A stretch of DNA of 64,000 nucleotides, from the NCBI GenBank assembly GCA_903839675.1, contig CAIMDB010000034.1, positions 1 through 64,000 on the forward strand. Direction: 5' to 3'. The translations under genes were made by a program, and so were the position numbers. Below, piece by piece: positions 7,655 to 15,670 of the stretch (position 1 is its first letter; each line of letters begins with the position of its first letter). The stretch is from an uncultured Sphingomonadales bacterium (GTDB lineage Bacteria; Pseudomonadota; Alphaproteobacteria; Sphingomonadales; Sphingomonadaceae). The notes under the pieces were generated by a model. It was not told the DNA's origin and did not search any database. It saw only the letters and a list, made by a program, of their open reading frames with translations.

Positions 7655-8740
7655 ATGTGGGGCGTGACTTCTCGAGTGTTTGGATTGGCCGCTGTGCTGG
7701 CGGTATCGGCCTCGGTGCCGGATACCGGCGCGGATAGTCTTTCCTTTGCCCAGATGCCGTCAACGGCCGCGGCAACCGCGCAATCTGGCTTTCGTTCTTT
7801 CACGGAACAACTGCGCGCGCGTGCGGCTGGCGAGGGCGTTTCTGCCCGGACGCTCGATCAGGTTATCCCGGATTTGACCTTCCTGCCACGTGTCGTGGAA
7901 CTGGACCGTGCCCAACCGGGTGGCGCACCGGGTTCCGCCATCCCGCGATTTGCTCCTTATCGGGCGCGACATGTGGATGCCTCGCGGATTGAGCGGGGTC
8001 GCTCCCGCTATCTGGCGCTTCGGCCCTTGCTGGCGCGGGTGGAGACTGAAACGGGCGTCCCTGAAGAGATCATGATGGCCATTTACGGCCATGAAACGAA
8101 CTACGGATCTTTCACCGGTAGTTTTGATCTGCTCAATTCCCTAGCCACACTGGCTTATGAGGGGCGCCGTCGAGAGCTCTTCACCGCAGAATTTATTGCC
8201 ACGCTCAAGATGATGGATCGGGGCTATGCACGATCCAAGTTGAAGGGCAGTTGGGCCGGTGCCACGGGCTATCCGCAGTTTCTGCCGTCCATGTATCTGC
8301 GTGTCGCACGCGACGGTGATGGGGACGGCCGCGCCGATATCTGGTCGAGTGAGCCAGATGCGCTGGCCTCCATTGCCAATTATTTCGTCAATGCCGGATG
8401 GCGACGCGGCGTGCCGTGGGGTGTGCCCGCATCGATTTCGGGCAGCATCGATACATCCCGCTTTGCCGCGCGCACCGTTTCCCCCCGGTGTGAGCGCGTT
8501 TTTTCGCGCCATAGCCAGTGGCGAACAGTGGCGGAATGGCGTGCACTCGGCGTGCAACCGCAACGCGGGTCTTTGCGTGACACAGAGCTGGTTACCCTGT
8601 TCCAACCAGATGGGCCAAACACGCCTGCTTGGCTGTTAACCGGAAATTACCGGGTCATCCTCGATTATAACTGCTCAAACTTTTACGCTCTTTCTGTGGG
8701 GTTGTTGGCCGATGCGGTTGCGACTGGGGTTCCGGACTAA
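7655..8740 (+). CDS. mltB: Lytic murein transglycosylase, MltB family
   Basis: 361 residues. The protein cleaves the MurNAc-GlcNAc bond of peptidoglycan to form 1,6-anhydro ends and acts in the periplasm. An export signal covers about the first 27 residues, without a clear lipobox. The MltB/SLT_2 domain is evident: 'EIMMAIYGHETNYGSFTG' holds the catalytic Glu147, followed by 'LLNSLATLAYEGRRRELF', 'SWAGATGYPQFLPSMY' and 'DGDGDGRADIW', the EF-hand-like calcium loop of the family. The C-terminal PG-binding domain of some homologues is absent. Its 3' end overlaps rlpA by 29 nt, and the two with dacC form a wall-remodelling unit. Confidence 0.92.
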   Translation: MWGVTSRVFGLAAVLAVSASVPDTGADSLSFAQMPSTAAATAQSGFRSFTEQLRARAAGEGVSARTLDQVIPDLTFLPRVVELDRAQPGGAPGSAIPRFAPYRARHVDASRIERGRSRYLALRPLLARVETETGVPEEIMMAIYGHETNYGSFTGSFDLLNSLATLAYEGRRRELFTAEFIATLKMMDRGYARSKLKGSWAGATGYPQFLPSMYLRVARDGDGDGRADIWSSEPDALASIANYFVNAGWRRGVPWGVPASISGSIDTSRFAARTVSPRCERVFSRHSQWRTVAEWRALGVQPQRGSLRDTELVTLFQPDGPNTPAWLLTGNYRVILDYNCSNFYALSVGLLADAVATGVPD

Positions 8741-9764
8741 AACATTTACGGCAGCGGCATCGCTGTTGGCGGGCTGTGCCCTATGGGGTGTCGCGCAAGC
8801 TCGGCCTGAGTGGCCAGATGTCAGCGGCGAACGCGCTTTGCCGCAACAGCCCATCGCGCAAGACCCCGAAGTCCTCTCCCAAGAAGCCAAAATGTATGAT
8901 GAGGTCGGGCAAGTCGTCTGGCCCGGCGCCGATAGCGCTGTTGGGGAGGGGGCAACGCTTGGCCCATCTGGCGTCTGGATCGCCCATCCTTCCCTTCCTG
9001 TTCCCAGCTATGTCGAAATCACGCGGCTAGATACGGGCCGCACAATTGTCGCGCGCGTGTCAGCTCGGCCTGCACTCGGCCGGACGGGTGCGCTTGCGGA
9101 ATTGTCCCCGGGGGCCGCACGCCAGTTGCTGCTGGACCCTGTCGGGCAGGCGCCGCTGCGTGTGCGGGCGGCGAACCCGACGGATCAGGAAAAGGCGGCG
9201 CTCCGCATGGGGCAGGTGGCAGGTGACCGGATGGACACGCCAGAAGCGCTGCTGGTTGTTCTGCGCAAAAAGGCAGGCGCGCAGGCGGCTGTAAAAACGG
9301 CCAGCCGTGCTGCAACTGAAGTGCAGCCTGCGCCAAAGCCGCGTCCCAAAGCTCCGGCAGCGCAAGCCCCCAAAGGAGCAGGACCGCGCACAGACACAGG
9401 AACACATTGGGTTGTAACCGGTGATGACGATGCTGGTGAGCCGCAAGCCGAGCTTGCCGAGGATGGGTTTGTGGTGGAGCGGGCGGGGCAGCGGCGCGCC
9501 ACAACACCGCCCGCGCCGCGATGGCAGCGCCCGGCAGCAGCGCCACAGCCTGCTTATGTCGCAGAAGGTTATTATGTGCAGGTGGCGGCGCTCTCCTCCC
9601 GCTGGAAGGCGCAGCAGGTGGCCAAGCAGATTGGCGGTGGCATCCAACCGGCTGGAAATCTGTTCCGTGTCCGCAAGGGGCCCTATCCAAACGAAGCCGC
9701 CGCGCGCGCCGCGCTTGGACCTCTGGCTGCAAAAGGGTATCGAGACGCTCGAATCACGCGCTGA
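8712..9764 (+). CDS. rlpA: RlpA-like lipoprotein with degenerate DPBB and C-terminal SPOR domain
   Basis: 350 residues. A lipobox 'SLLAGC' places the lipidated Cys at 22. Residues ~85-155 resemble the double-psi beta-barrel of RlpA ('IAHPSLPVPSYVEITRLDTG'), a low-complexity Ala/Pro/Lys linker follows, and the last ~70 residues are a SPOR domain ('YYVQVAALSSRWKAQQVA', 'FRVRKGPYPNEAAARAAL') that binds denuded glycan at the division septum. Canonical RlpA lytic transglycosylases carry an essential Asp in 'NDRGPF'; here the aligned stretch is 'VARVSARPALGR', without that Asp, and the usual 'ASWYG' start is missing. It therefore looks like a septal, possibly non-catalytic RlpA relative. It overlaps mltB and lies 22 nt before dacC. 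Confidence 0.85.
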   Translation: MRLRLGFRTKTFTAAASLLAGCALWGVAQARPEWPDVSGERALPQQPIAQDPEVLSQEAKMYDEVGQVVWPGADSAVGEGATLGPSGVWIAHPSLPVPSYVEITRLDTGRTIVARVSARPALGRTGALAELSPGAARQLLLDPVGQAPLRVRAANPTDQEKAALRMGQVAGDRMDTPEALLVVLRKKAGAQAAVKTASRAATEVQPAPKPRPKAPAAQAPKGAGPRTDTGTHWVVTGDDDAGEPQAELAEDGFVVERAGQRRATTPPAPRWQRPAAAPQPAYVAEGYYVQVAALSSRWKAQQVAKQIGGGIQPAGNLFRVRKGPYPNEAAARAALGPLAAKGYRDARITR

Positions 9765-9786
9765 GTCGCAATTTCGGGATTAGTTC

Positions 9787-10959
9787 ATGAAACCAGCCAT
9801 TTACGCCGTTGCCCTCCTGTCGGCGACGGCGTTGCCGGTCTTTGCGGCCGCGCCTCCTTTTGAGACGACTGCACCAGTTGCTTATTTGATCGATCTATCA
9901 TCCGGCGCCGTTCTGTATGCCAAGGATGCCGACCGGAAGATGCCGCCCGCCTCTATGGCGAAGATGATGACGACGCACATTGTCTTCGACATGATCAAAA
10001 AGGGTGAGCTCAAACTCGATCAGAAGTTTACCGTAAAGCCCGAAACCTGGGCCAAATGGCACGGACCCGCCGCTGGTTCGACCATGTTCCTCTCTCCGGG
10101 TGAACAGGTGAGCGTGGAGAACCTCCTTCATGGCGTCGTGACGCTGTCAGGCAATGACGCCTGTGTGGTGCTGGCCGAAGGTATTTCAGGCACTGAAGAA
10201 GCCTTCGTTGCCCGCATGAATGCCGAAGCCAAAAAACTGGGCATGACGAACAGCAGCTTTGGCACGTCCAATGGCTGGCCCGATGAAGGCCGTACGCAGG
10301 TGACCGCGAGGGACCTTGCCAAGCTCGCCGTCTCGACACTCCGCGATTATCCAGACCTTTATCGCAAATTCTACCAGCAGAAGGAATTCAGCTGGGGCAA
10401 AACGATGGGCAAGGGGGAGAACATTGTTCAGGCCAACCGAAACCCCATTCTCGGGCGGATCCCGGGTGCCGATGGCCTGAAGACAGGTCACACCGCAGAG
10501 GCTGGCTATGGCTTTACGGGTTCAGCGGAACAAAATGGTCGTCGTCTTGTGATGGTTGTCGCCGGTCTGGATAGCTTCAACGGGCGCATCGCGGAATCCG
10601 TGAAGCTGATGGATTGGGGCTATAAGGCGTGGTCGACGCAGCCGCTCTTTGCCAAGGGCGCCACGGTCGACAAGGCAGAAGTCTCCAACGGCAGCGAGTC
10701 CGAAGTCACTCTCGTCGCCCCACAGAATATCACGATTTCCGTGCCTGCTGGCAGCGGTAAGCCGGCGATGACGATGAAGGTGCGCTATGCAGGGCCAATC
10801 CCAGCGCCAATCAAGGCCGGGGACCATATTGCCGACCTCGTCGTCACCACCGCCGATACACCGCCGGCCATTGTTCCGCTCGTCGCAGGGGCGGATGTGG
10901 AGGAAGCAGGCTTCTTCCGCCGGATCTGGCTCGGCATCCTGTCCTTCTTCGGGCTCTGA
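9787..10959 (+). CDS. dacC: D-alanyl-D-alanine carboxypeptidase (PBP5/6 type)
   Basis: 390 residues. It removes the terminal D-Ala from peptidoglycan pentapeptides, limiting cross-linking. A signal peptide (about 1-21, ending 'PVFAAA') exports it. The three penicillin-binding motifs are intact: SxxK at Ser56-Lys59 ('PPASMAKMM'), SGN at 121-123 and KTG at 232-234 ('GLKTGHTAEAGYG'). After the S11 peptidase domain comes the beta-rich PBP5 C domain and a C-terminal amphipathic/hydrophobic tail ('IWLGILSFFGL') that anchors such enzymes in the inner membrane. It sits between rlpA and tmk in the usual alphaproteobacterial order. The symbol dacC rather than dacA/F is conventional. Confidence 0.93.
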   Translation: MKPAIYAVALLSATALPVFAAAPPFETTAPVAYLIDLSSGAVLYAKDADRKMPPASMAKMMTTHIVFDMIKKGELKLDQKFTVKPETWAKWHGPAAGSTMFLSPGEQVSVENLLHGVVTLSGNDACVVLAEGISGTEEAFVARMNAEAKKLGMTNSSFGTSNGWPDEGRTQVTARDLAKLAVSTLRDYPDLYRKFYQQKEFSWGKTMGKGENIVQANRNPILGRIPGADGLKTGHTAEAGYGFTGSAEQNGRRLVMVVAGLDSFNGRIAESVKLMDWGYKAWSTQPLFAKGATVDKAEVSNGSESEVTLVAPQNITISVPAGSGKPAMTMKVRYAGPIPAPIKAGDHIADLVVTTADTPPAIVPLVAGADVEEAGFFRRIWLGILSFFGL

Positions 10960-10961
10960 GC

Positions 10962-11582
10962 TTGGCGGGGCGCTTCATCACGCTGGAAGGCGGGGAAGGG
11001 GTGGGCAAATCCACCCAAATCCGCCGTCTGGCCGAAGCGCTGAGCGAGCGTGGTATTGACGTTGTCACCACCCGCGAGCCAGGTGGGACAGAGGGCGCTG
11101 AGGCTATTCGCGGCCTCCTGATGTCGGGTGGGCAAGACAGATGGAATGATGCCACAGAAGCGTTGCTCTTTGCCGCCGCACGAGCAGACCATGTCGCAAA
11201 GCTCATCCGTCCGTCGGTGACGGCAGGCAAATGGATCCTCTGTGATCGCTTTGTAGATTCCACGCGGGCCTATCAGGGCGGCGCCGGTGGCATTTCCGAC
11301 GCAGACATTCTCGATCTGCACCGCGTCGGTTCAGGCGGCCTCTTGCCGGACCGGACCATCGTTCTTGATCTGCCAGTGGAAGAAGGGGCCCGTCGCGCCG
11401 CTGCCCGCTCTGCTGAAACCGACCGGATGGGCGCAAAGTGTGCCGACTATTATAATCGCGTCGCCGCCCGTTTTCGCGATCTGGCCGCTAAGGAGCCGGA
11501 GCGCTTCCGTATCATAGACGCCAGTGGCACTCTGGATGACGTGACGATGCGCATCCTTGACGCATTGGCGGACCTCTTTTGA
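10962..11582 (+). CDS. tmk: Thymidylate kinase
   Basis: 206 residues, normal length. It phosphorylates dTMP to dTDP with ATP in the cytosol, the last specific step of dTTP synthesis. The P-loop is 'EGGEGVGKST' (9-18), the dTMP-binding 'REPGGTEGAE' and the 'CDRFVDSTRAYQG' motif are present. The start is TTG, two bases after the dacC stop. Its stop overlaps the TTG start of holB (TTGA), so the two are translationally coupled. Confidence 0.95.
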   Translation: MAGRFITLEGGEGVGKSTQIRRLAEALSERGIDVVTTREPGGTEGAEAIRGLLMSGGQDRWNDATEALLFAAARADHVAKLIRPSVTAGKWILCDRFVDSTRAYQGGAGGISDADILDLHRVGSGGLLPDRTIVLDLPVEEGARRAAARSAETDRMGAKCADYYNRVAARFRDLAAKEPERFRIIDASGTLDDVTMRILDALADLF

Positions 11583-12604
11583 CGGTGATCCTCGGCCATG
11601 ACACCACCATCGCGGCCTTTCGTGCGGCAATGCATGGGGAACGGCTGCACCATGCTTGGTTGCTGACTGGACCTCAAGGCGTCGGCAAATTTTCGACAGC
11701 CATGCAGTTCGCAAGGCGGATGCTCGCCGAAGGTATGGGCCTCGATCCGGCCACACCCGGCATTGATGTGCCGTTTCAGCACCCCGCGGCAAAGCTGCTC
11801 GATGCCTGGAGCCATCCGGATTTTGCCCTGATCGACCGCCTCCCCAAAGATGACAAGGTTGCGGCCAAACCCCGGCTCGACTGGCCCGAGGGGGAAGAGC
11901 GGGCACGCAGCATCAAAGTGGCGCAGGTCCGCGCGCTCAATCCGCTCTTCGCAACGGTCCCGTCCATGTCATCGCGCCGCGTCATCGTGATCGATGAAGC
12001 GGAAACCTTTGAAGTCTCTTCCGCCAATGCCTTGCTGAAGCGGCTGGAGGAACCGCCGCAGGGCACTATCTTCCTGCTCGTCTCTCACAGTCCCGGGCGA
12101 TTGCTGCCCACCATCCGCTCCCGCTGTCGGGTGCTGCGCTTTTCGCCCTTGGACAATGCGTCCATGACGTCAGTTTTGCGCGCACAGCTGCCCGACGCGG
12201 ATCCAACGGAGCTCTCGGCACTTGTTGCAGCTGGAGACGGCTCTCCGGGCCGGGCGATGCACTATGCTGGCCTTGATATCGCCGGCATCGACGCAGCGCT
12301 CAAAGACCTCATCACCTATGGCGATCCCGACAATGCACGGCGTCTCTCGCTCAGCCAGCAATTGTCGGGGAAGGCCGCACAGGCCCGCTACGAAGTCTTC
12401 CTTCAGCGGACACCCGCCTTTTTGGCAGCGGCCGCCCGCCAGCGCTCGGGCAATGCCTTGGGCCTTGCCCTAAAGCAGTGGGAAGCGACGCGCAGCCTTG
12501 CCGCCCATGCAGTTGCGGGGTCGCTTGACGTGCAGCAGGTTGTTTTCTCGATGGCGGGGCATGTCGCAGCGCTTGCCCCGGCGGGATCATCCGCTAAAGC
12601 CTGA
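11579..12604 (+). CDS. holB: DNA polymerase III subunit delta'
   Basis: 341 residues. Part of the clamp loader that places the beta clamp on primed DNA. The AAA+ region holds 'LLTGPQGVGKFSTAMQFA' (P-loop, about 29-46), 'VIVIDEAETFEVSSANALLKRLEEPP' type Walker B/sensor region (written here in part: 'VIDEAETF', 'LLKRLEEPP') and 'PTIRSRCRVLRF' with the SRC motif. The P-loop keeps GKF instead of GKT/S; delta' subunits are often inactive ATPases. TTG start, overlapping tmk. The zinc-binding cysteines seen in some delta' proteins are not present. Confidence 0.93.
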   Translation: MTVILGHDTTIAAFRAAMHGERLHHAWLLTGPQGVGKFSTAMQFARRMLAEGMGLDPATPGIDVPFQHPAAKLLDAWSHPDFALIDRLPKDDKVAAKPRLDWPEGEERARSIKVAQVRALNPLFATVPSMSSRRVIVIDEAETFEVSSANALLKRLEEPPQGTIFLLVSHSPGRLLPTIRSRCRVLRFSPLDNASMTSVLRAQLPDADPTELSALVAAGDGSPGRAMHYAGLDIAGIDAALKDLITYGDPDNARRLSLSQQLSGKAAQARYEVFLQRTPAFLAAAARQRSGNALGLALKQWEATRSLAAHAVAGSLDVQQVVFSMAGHVAALAPAGSSAKA

Positions 12605-12607
12605 GGC

Positions 12608-14173
12608 ATGTCAGGCACACCCTTTTATATCACCACCGCCATTGCTTACCCCAATGGGCGTCCACACATCGGCCACGCTTATGAGGCCATCGCAACCGAC
12701 GCGATCGCCCGTTTCCAGCGCCTTATGGGCCGCGATGTTCGTTTGATCACCGGCACCGACGAACATGGACTGAAGATGGTGCAGACGGCCCGCGCGCTCG
12801 GGCGTGATACGCTCGAGTTTGCAGATGAAATGTCGTCGTATTTCAAAGAAATGTGCAACACTCTGCATATTTCCTATGATCGTTTTTGCCGAACGACCGA
12901 GCCCGATCATAAGCGCGCCAGCCAAGCCCTGTGGGAAGCCATGGCCGCCAATGATGACCTCTACCTTGACCGGTATGAAGGCTGGTACTCCGTCCGCGAT
13001 GAAGCCTTTTACGATGAGAGTGAGCTGATCGAAGGGGAAGGGGGCGAAAAGCTCTCCCCACAAGGCACGCCAGTTGAATGGACGAAAGAGGAGACCTGGT
13101 TCTTCCGCTTGTCCAAATATCAGGACGATTTGCTCGCGCTTTACCGCGATAATCCTGACTTTATCCGTCCGGACAGCCGCCGGAATGAGGTGCTGCGCTT
13201 TGTTGAAGGCGGCCTGAAAGATCTCAGCGTTTCGCGCACCAGCTTTGATTGGGGCGTGCAGGTTCCCGGATCACCCGGTCACGTCATGTACGTCTGGGTC
13301 GATGCGCTGACGACTTATATGACCGGCGTCGGGTATCCCGACAAAGAAGGCGATTTTGCCCGCTTCTGGCCGGCGGACTTGCATATTATCGGTAAGGACA
13401 TTGTCCGTTTTCATACCGTCTATTGGCCGGCCTTCCTCATGTCCGCCAAGTTGCCGTTACCAAAGCAGGTGTTCGGTCACGGCTTTCTGCTCAGCCGCGG
13501 CGAGAAAATGTCGAAATCGCTCGGCAATGTTGTCGATCCAATGGACCTCGCCAAGCTGTTCGGCGTGGATGCGCTGCGCTATTTCCTGATGCGCGAAGTC
13601 AGTTTCGGGCAGGATGGCAGCTACAGCGCCGACGCCATTGTCACACGGGTCAATGCCGAATTGGCTAACAGCTATGGCAACCTCGCGCAGCGGACATTAT
13701 CTTTTATTTTCAAGAACCTTGATGGCGTGTTGCCATATCAGGGAGAAGATACCGACGATGATACGGCGCTCCTATCGTTGGTGTATGAAGCATGCGCTAA
13801 TGATGTGCCGCGCGAGTTCGCCGCGCTTGCCTTTTCGCAAGGGCTCGATGCCTGGATGCGCGCCGTGTTTGCCTGCAACCAATATATCGATGCGCAGGCA
13901 CCCTGGACGCTGCGCAAGACCAATCCAGCGCGGATGGGCGTTGTCCTTCGCACCCTCGTGAAGGCCATTCGCGACCTGACATTGGCCGTGCAGCCGATCA
14001 TCCCTTCGTCCACGGGCAAGATGCTCGATCAGTTGGGCATTCCAGCCGGTGACCGCGAATATGCGGCCTTTGCAGATACGGACTGGTATGACCGTCTGTG
14101 CGCATCTGGCTTCACCCTGCCAGCCCCTGCGCCGCTTTTCCCGCGGCTGGAACTGCCTGCAGAAGACGCATGA
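12608..14173 (+). CDS. metG: Methionyl-tRNA synthetase
   Basis: 521 residues. Class I aminoacyl-tRNA synthetase that charges tRNA-Met and initiator tRNA. The ATP-binding signatures are HIGH at 20-23 ('GRPHIGHAYEA') and KMSKS at 300-304 ('GEKMSKSLGN'). The connective-peptide region ('FYDESELIEGEGGEKLSP') lacks the paired zinc-knuckle cysteines of the E. coli-type enzyme, and there is no C-terminal tRNA-binding (OB-fold) extension, so it is the shorter alphaproteobacterial type. It begins three bases after holB and its stop overlaps the tatD start (ATGA). Confidence 0.96.
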   Translation: MSGTPFYITTAIAYPNGRPHIGHAYEAIATDAIARFQRLMGRDVRLITGTDEHGLKMVQTARALGRDTLEFADEMSSYFKEMCNTLHISYDRFCRTTEPDHKRASQALWEAMAANDDLYLDRYEGWYSVRDEAFYDESELIEGEGGEKLSPQGTPVEWTKEETWFFRLSKYQDDLLALYRDNPDFIRPDSRRNEVLRFVEGGLKDLSVSRTSFDWGVQVPGSPGHVMYVWVDALTTYMTGVGYPDKEGDFARFWPADLHIIGKDIVRFHTVYWPAFLMSAKLPLPKQVFGHGFLLSRGEKMSKSLGNVVDPMDLAKLFGVDALRYFLMREVSFGQDGSYSADAIVTRVNAELANSYGNLAQRTLSFIFKNLDGVLPYQGEDTDDDTALLSLVYEACANDVPREFAALAFSQGLDAWMRAVFACNQYIDAQAPWTLRKTNPARMGVVLRTLVKAIRDLTLAVQPIIPSSTGKMLDQLGIPAGDREYAAFADTDWYDRLCASGFTLPAPAPLFPRLELPAEDA

Positions 14174-14949
14174 TGTTCGTCGATAGCCACTGCCACCTGA
14201 ACTATAAGGGTCTGGTCGAAAATCAGGACGCTGTTCTGGCGCGTGCGGCCGAAGCCGGCGTTTCTGCCATGCTCAACATCTCAACGCGTAAGCGTGAATG
14301 GGCGGACATCATCGCAACGGCTGAAAAAGCGCCGAATATCTGGGCTTCCGTGGGCATTCACCCGCATGAGGCGGACAGCCACGCCGATGTCGATACGGCC
14401 CAGTTGGTGGCAGCGTCCGACCATCCGAAGGTCATCGCCATTGGCGAGACGGGCCTCGACTATTTTTACGATCATAGTGACCGTGAGCAGCAGCAGGAAA
14501 GCTTCCGGGCGCATCTGGTGGCGTCGCGTGAAACTGGCCTACCTGTCATCGTCCATACCCGCGATGCAGAGGAAGACACAGCCCGTATCTTGCGCGAGGA
14601 AATGGGGAAGGGGCCCTTCCCCGGTGTGATCCATTGCTTCACCGCGAGTGGAGAGTTCGCCGATATAGCATTGGAATTAGGGCTTTTTATATCAATTTCA
14701 GGCATTGTTACGTTCAAGAATGCGCAAGACCTGCGGGAGACCGCCGCACGCATCCCGGAGGAGCGCCTGTTGATCGAAACAGATTCCCCATTTCTGGCCC
14801 CCGTTCCGCATCGCGGAAAAAGCTGTGAGCCAGCATTTGTGGCGGATACGGGCCGGTTTTTGGCGGATTTGCGCGGCGTGAGCGTGGACCATCTCGCCCA
14901 GACAACCGCCGATAACTTCTACACCCTCTTTTCAAAGGCCAACGCCTGA
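14170..14949 (+). CDS. tatD: TatD-family metal-dependent nuclease
   Basis: 259 residues. TatD/YcfH proteins are TIM-barrel hydrolases with metal-dependent 3'-5' deoxyribonuclease activity. The metal ligands are seen as 'DSHCHLN' near the N-terminus, 'AIGETGLDYFYD', 'PVIVHTRDAEED', 'VIHCFTASGEFA' and 'LIETDSPFLAPVPHRGK', in the family order and spacing. The ATG at 14170 overlaps the metG stop (ATGA); a second ATG follows immediately. Its own stop abuts the start of the aspartic protease gene. An MBL-fold gene often follows tatD in other alphaproteobacteria but not here. Confidence 0.93.
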   Translation: MMFVDSHCHLNYKGLVENQDAVLARAAEAGVSAMLNISTRKREWADIIATAEKAPNIWASVGIHPHEADSHADVDTAQLVAASDHPKVIAIGETGLDYFYDHSDREQQQESFRAHLVASRETGLPVIVHTRDAEEDTARILREEMGKGPFPGVIHCFTASGEFADIALELGLFISISGIVTFKNAQDLRETAARIPEERLLIETDSPFLAPVPHRGKSCEPAFVADTGRFLADLRGVSVDHLAQTTADNFYTLFSKANA

Positions 14950-15542
14950 TGACCGACGATACGGGTAGCCTCATCTATGCGGTGTTGTTGCTCGTTCTGG
15001 TCGCATCCAGCCTGTTTGCGCGGCGTCTACCCTTAGGGGAAACGCTGAAAATGGCGCTGACATGGGTGCTCATCTTCGCCGCGTCATTCGTCGTATTTAC
15101 ATTCAGATCTGACCTGAAGATCGTGTGGGATCGCGTTGCTACCGAGATGGGATTGAACGACGGCCTTCAGGAAGACGGGACATTACGGCTGCCTCGCGAT
15201 CCCAACGGTCATTTCAGCGTGGTGGCGACGGTCAACGGCGAAGACGTGCGCTTCATGGTTGATAGCGGTGCGACCACAACGTCGATGTCTCTGGCCGCAG
15301 CCAAGGCCGCAAATGTGGATATCGATGCGTCTGGCTTTCCAGTCGTGGTCGAAACGGCCAACGGCACTGCCGAGATGCAACGGGCGCGGCTGGAGCGTCT
15401 GAACGTTGGCCCAATCAAGCGGCAGGATTTTCCTGTGCTCGTGTCCGACACCCTGGGTGACACCAACTTGTTAGGCATGAATTTTCTCAACACGCTCAAG
15501 GGATGGCGTGTCGAAGGCGACACACTCGTGCTCAACCCCTAA
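14949..15542 (+). CDS. Membrane-anchored retropepsin-like aspartic protease (TIGR02281 type)
   Basis: 197 residues. Two N-terminal membrane segments (about 8-24 and 35-53) anchor a C-terminal domain with the retroviral-type aspartic protease signature 'FMVDSGATTTSMS' (catalytic Asp105) and 'LLGMNFLNTL', which matches the second conserved turn of clan AA proteases. These enzymes work as homodimers because each chain brings one Asp. The family is widespread in alphaproteobacteria with few known substrates. The start overlaps the last base of tatD. Confidence 0.85.
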   Translation: MTDDTGSLIYAVLLLVLVASSLFARRLPLGETLKMALTWVLIFAASFVVFTFRSDLKIVWDRVATEMGLNDGLQEDGTLRLPRDPNGHFSVVATVNGEDVRFMVDSGATTTSMSLAAAKAANVDIDASGFPVVVETANGTAEMQRARLERLNVGPIKRQDFPVLVSDTLGDTNLLGMNFLNTLKGWRVEGDTLVLNP

Positions 15543-15635
15543 GGGGCAGAAACGACAGAAATCCTTGTGAGGGGGCCTTCTGCATCTTTCTTTATTTTAC
15601 ATAATATATATTATCAACTTAAATGAAATCCCGAA

Positions 15636-15663
15636 TGAGGGGCGCCCTTCGGCCAACCCCTCA
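15636..15663. terminator. Possible bidirectional terminator hairpin
   Basis: TGAGGGG (15636-15642) pairs with CCCCTCA (15657-15663) around a 14-nt loop, between two convergent genes. There is no clear U-tract on either side, so function is uncertain. An AT-rich stretch (15594-15622) precedes it. Confidence 0.35.
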
Positions 15664-15670
15664 CGCAAAA

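Noticed and set aside
9019-9732. Long minus-strand frame inside the rlpA-like gene
   Set aside because: Composition is the mirror of the Ala/Pro-rich linker; the + strand has lipobox and SPOR domain, so the minus frame is a shadow.
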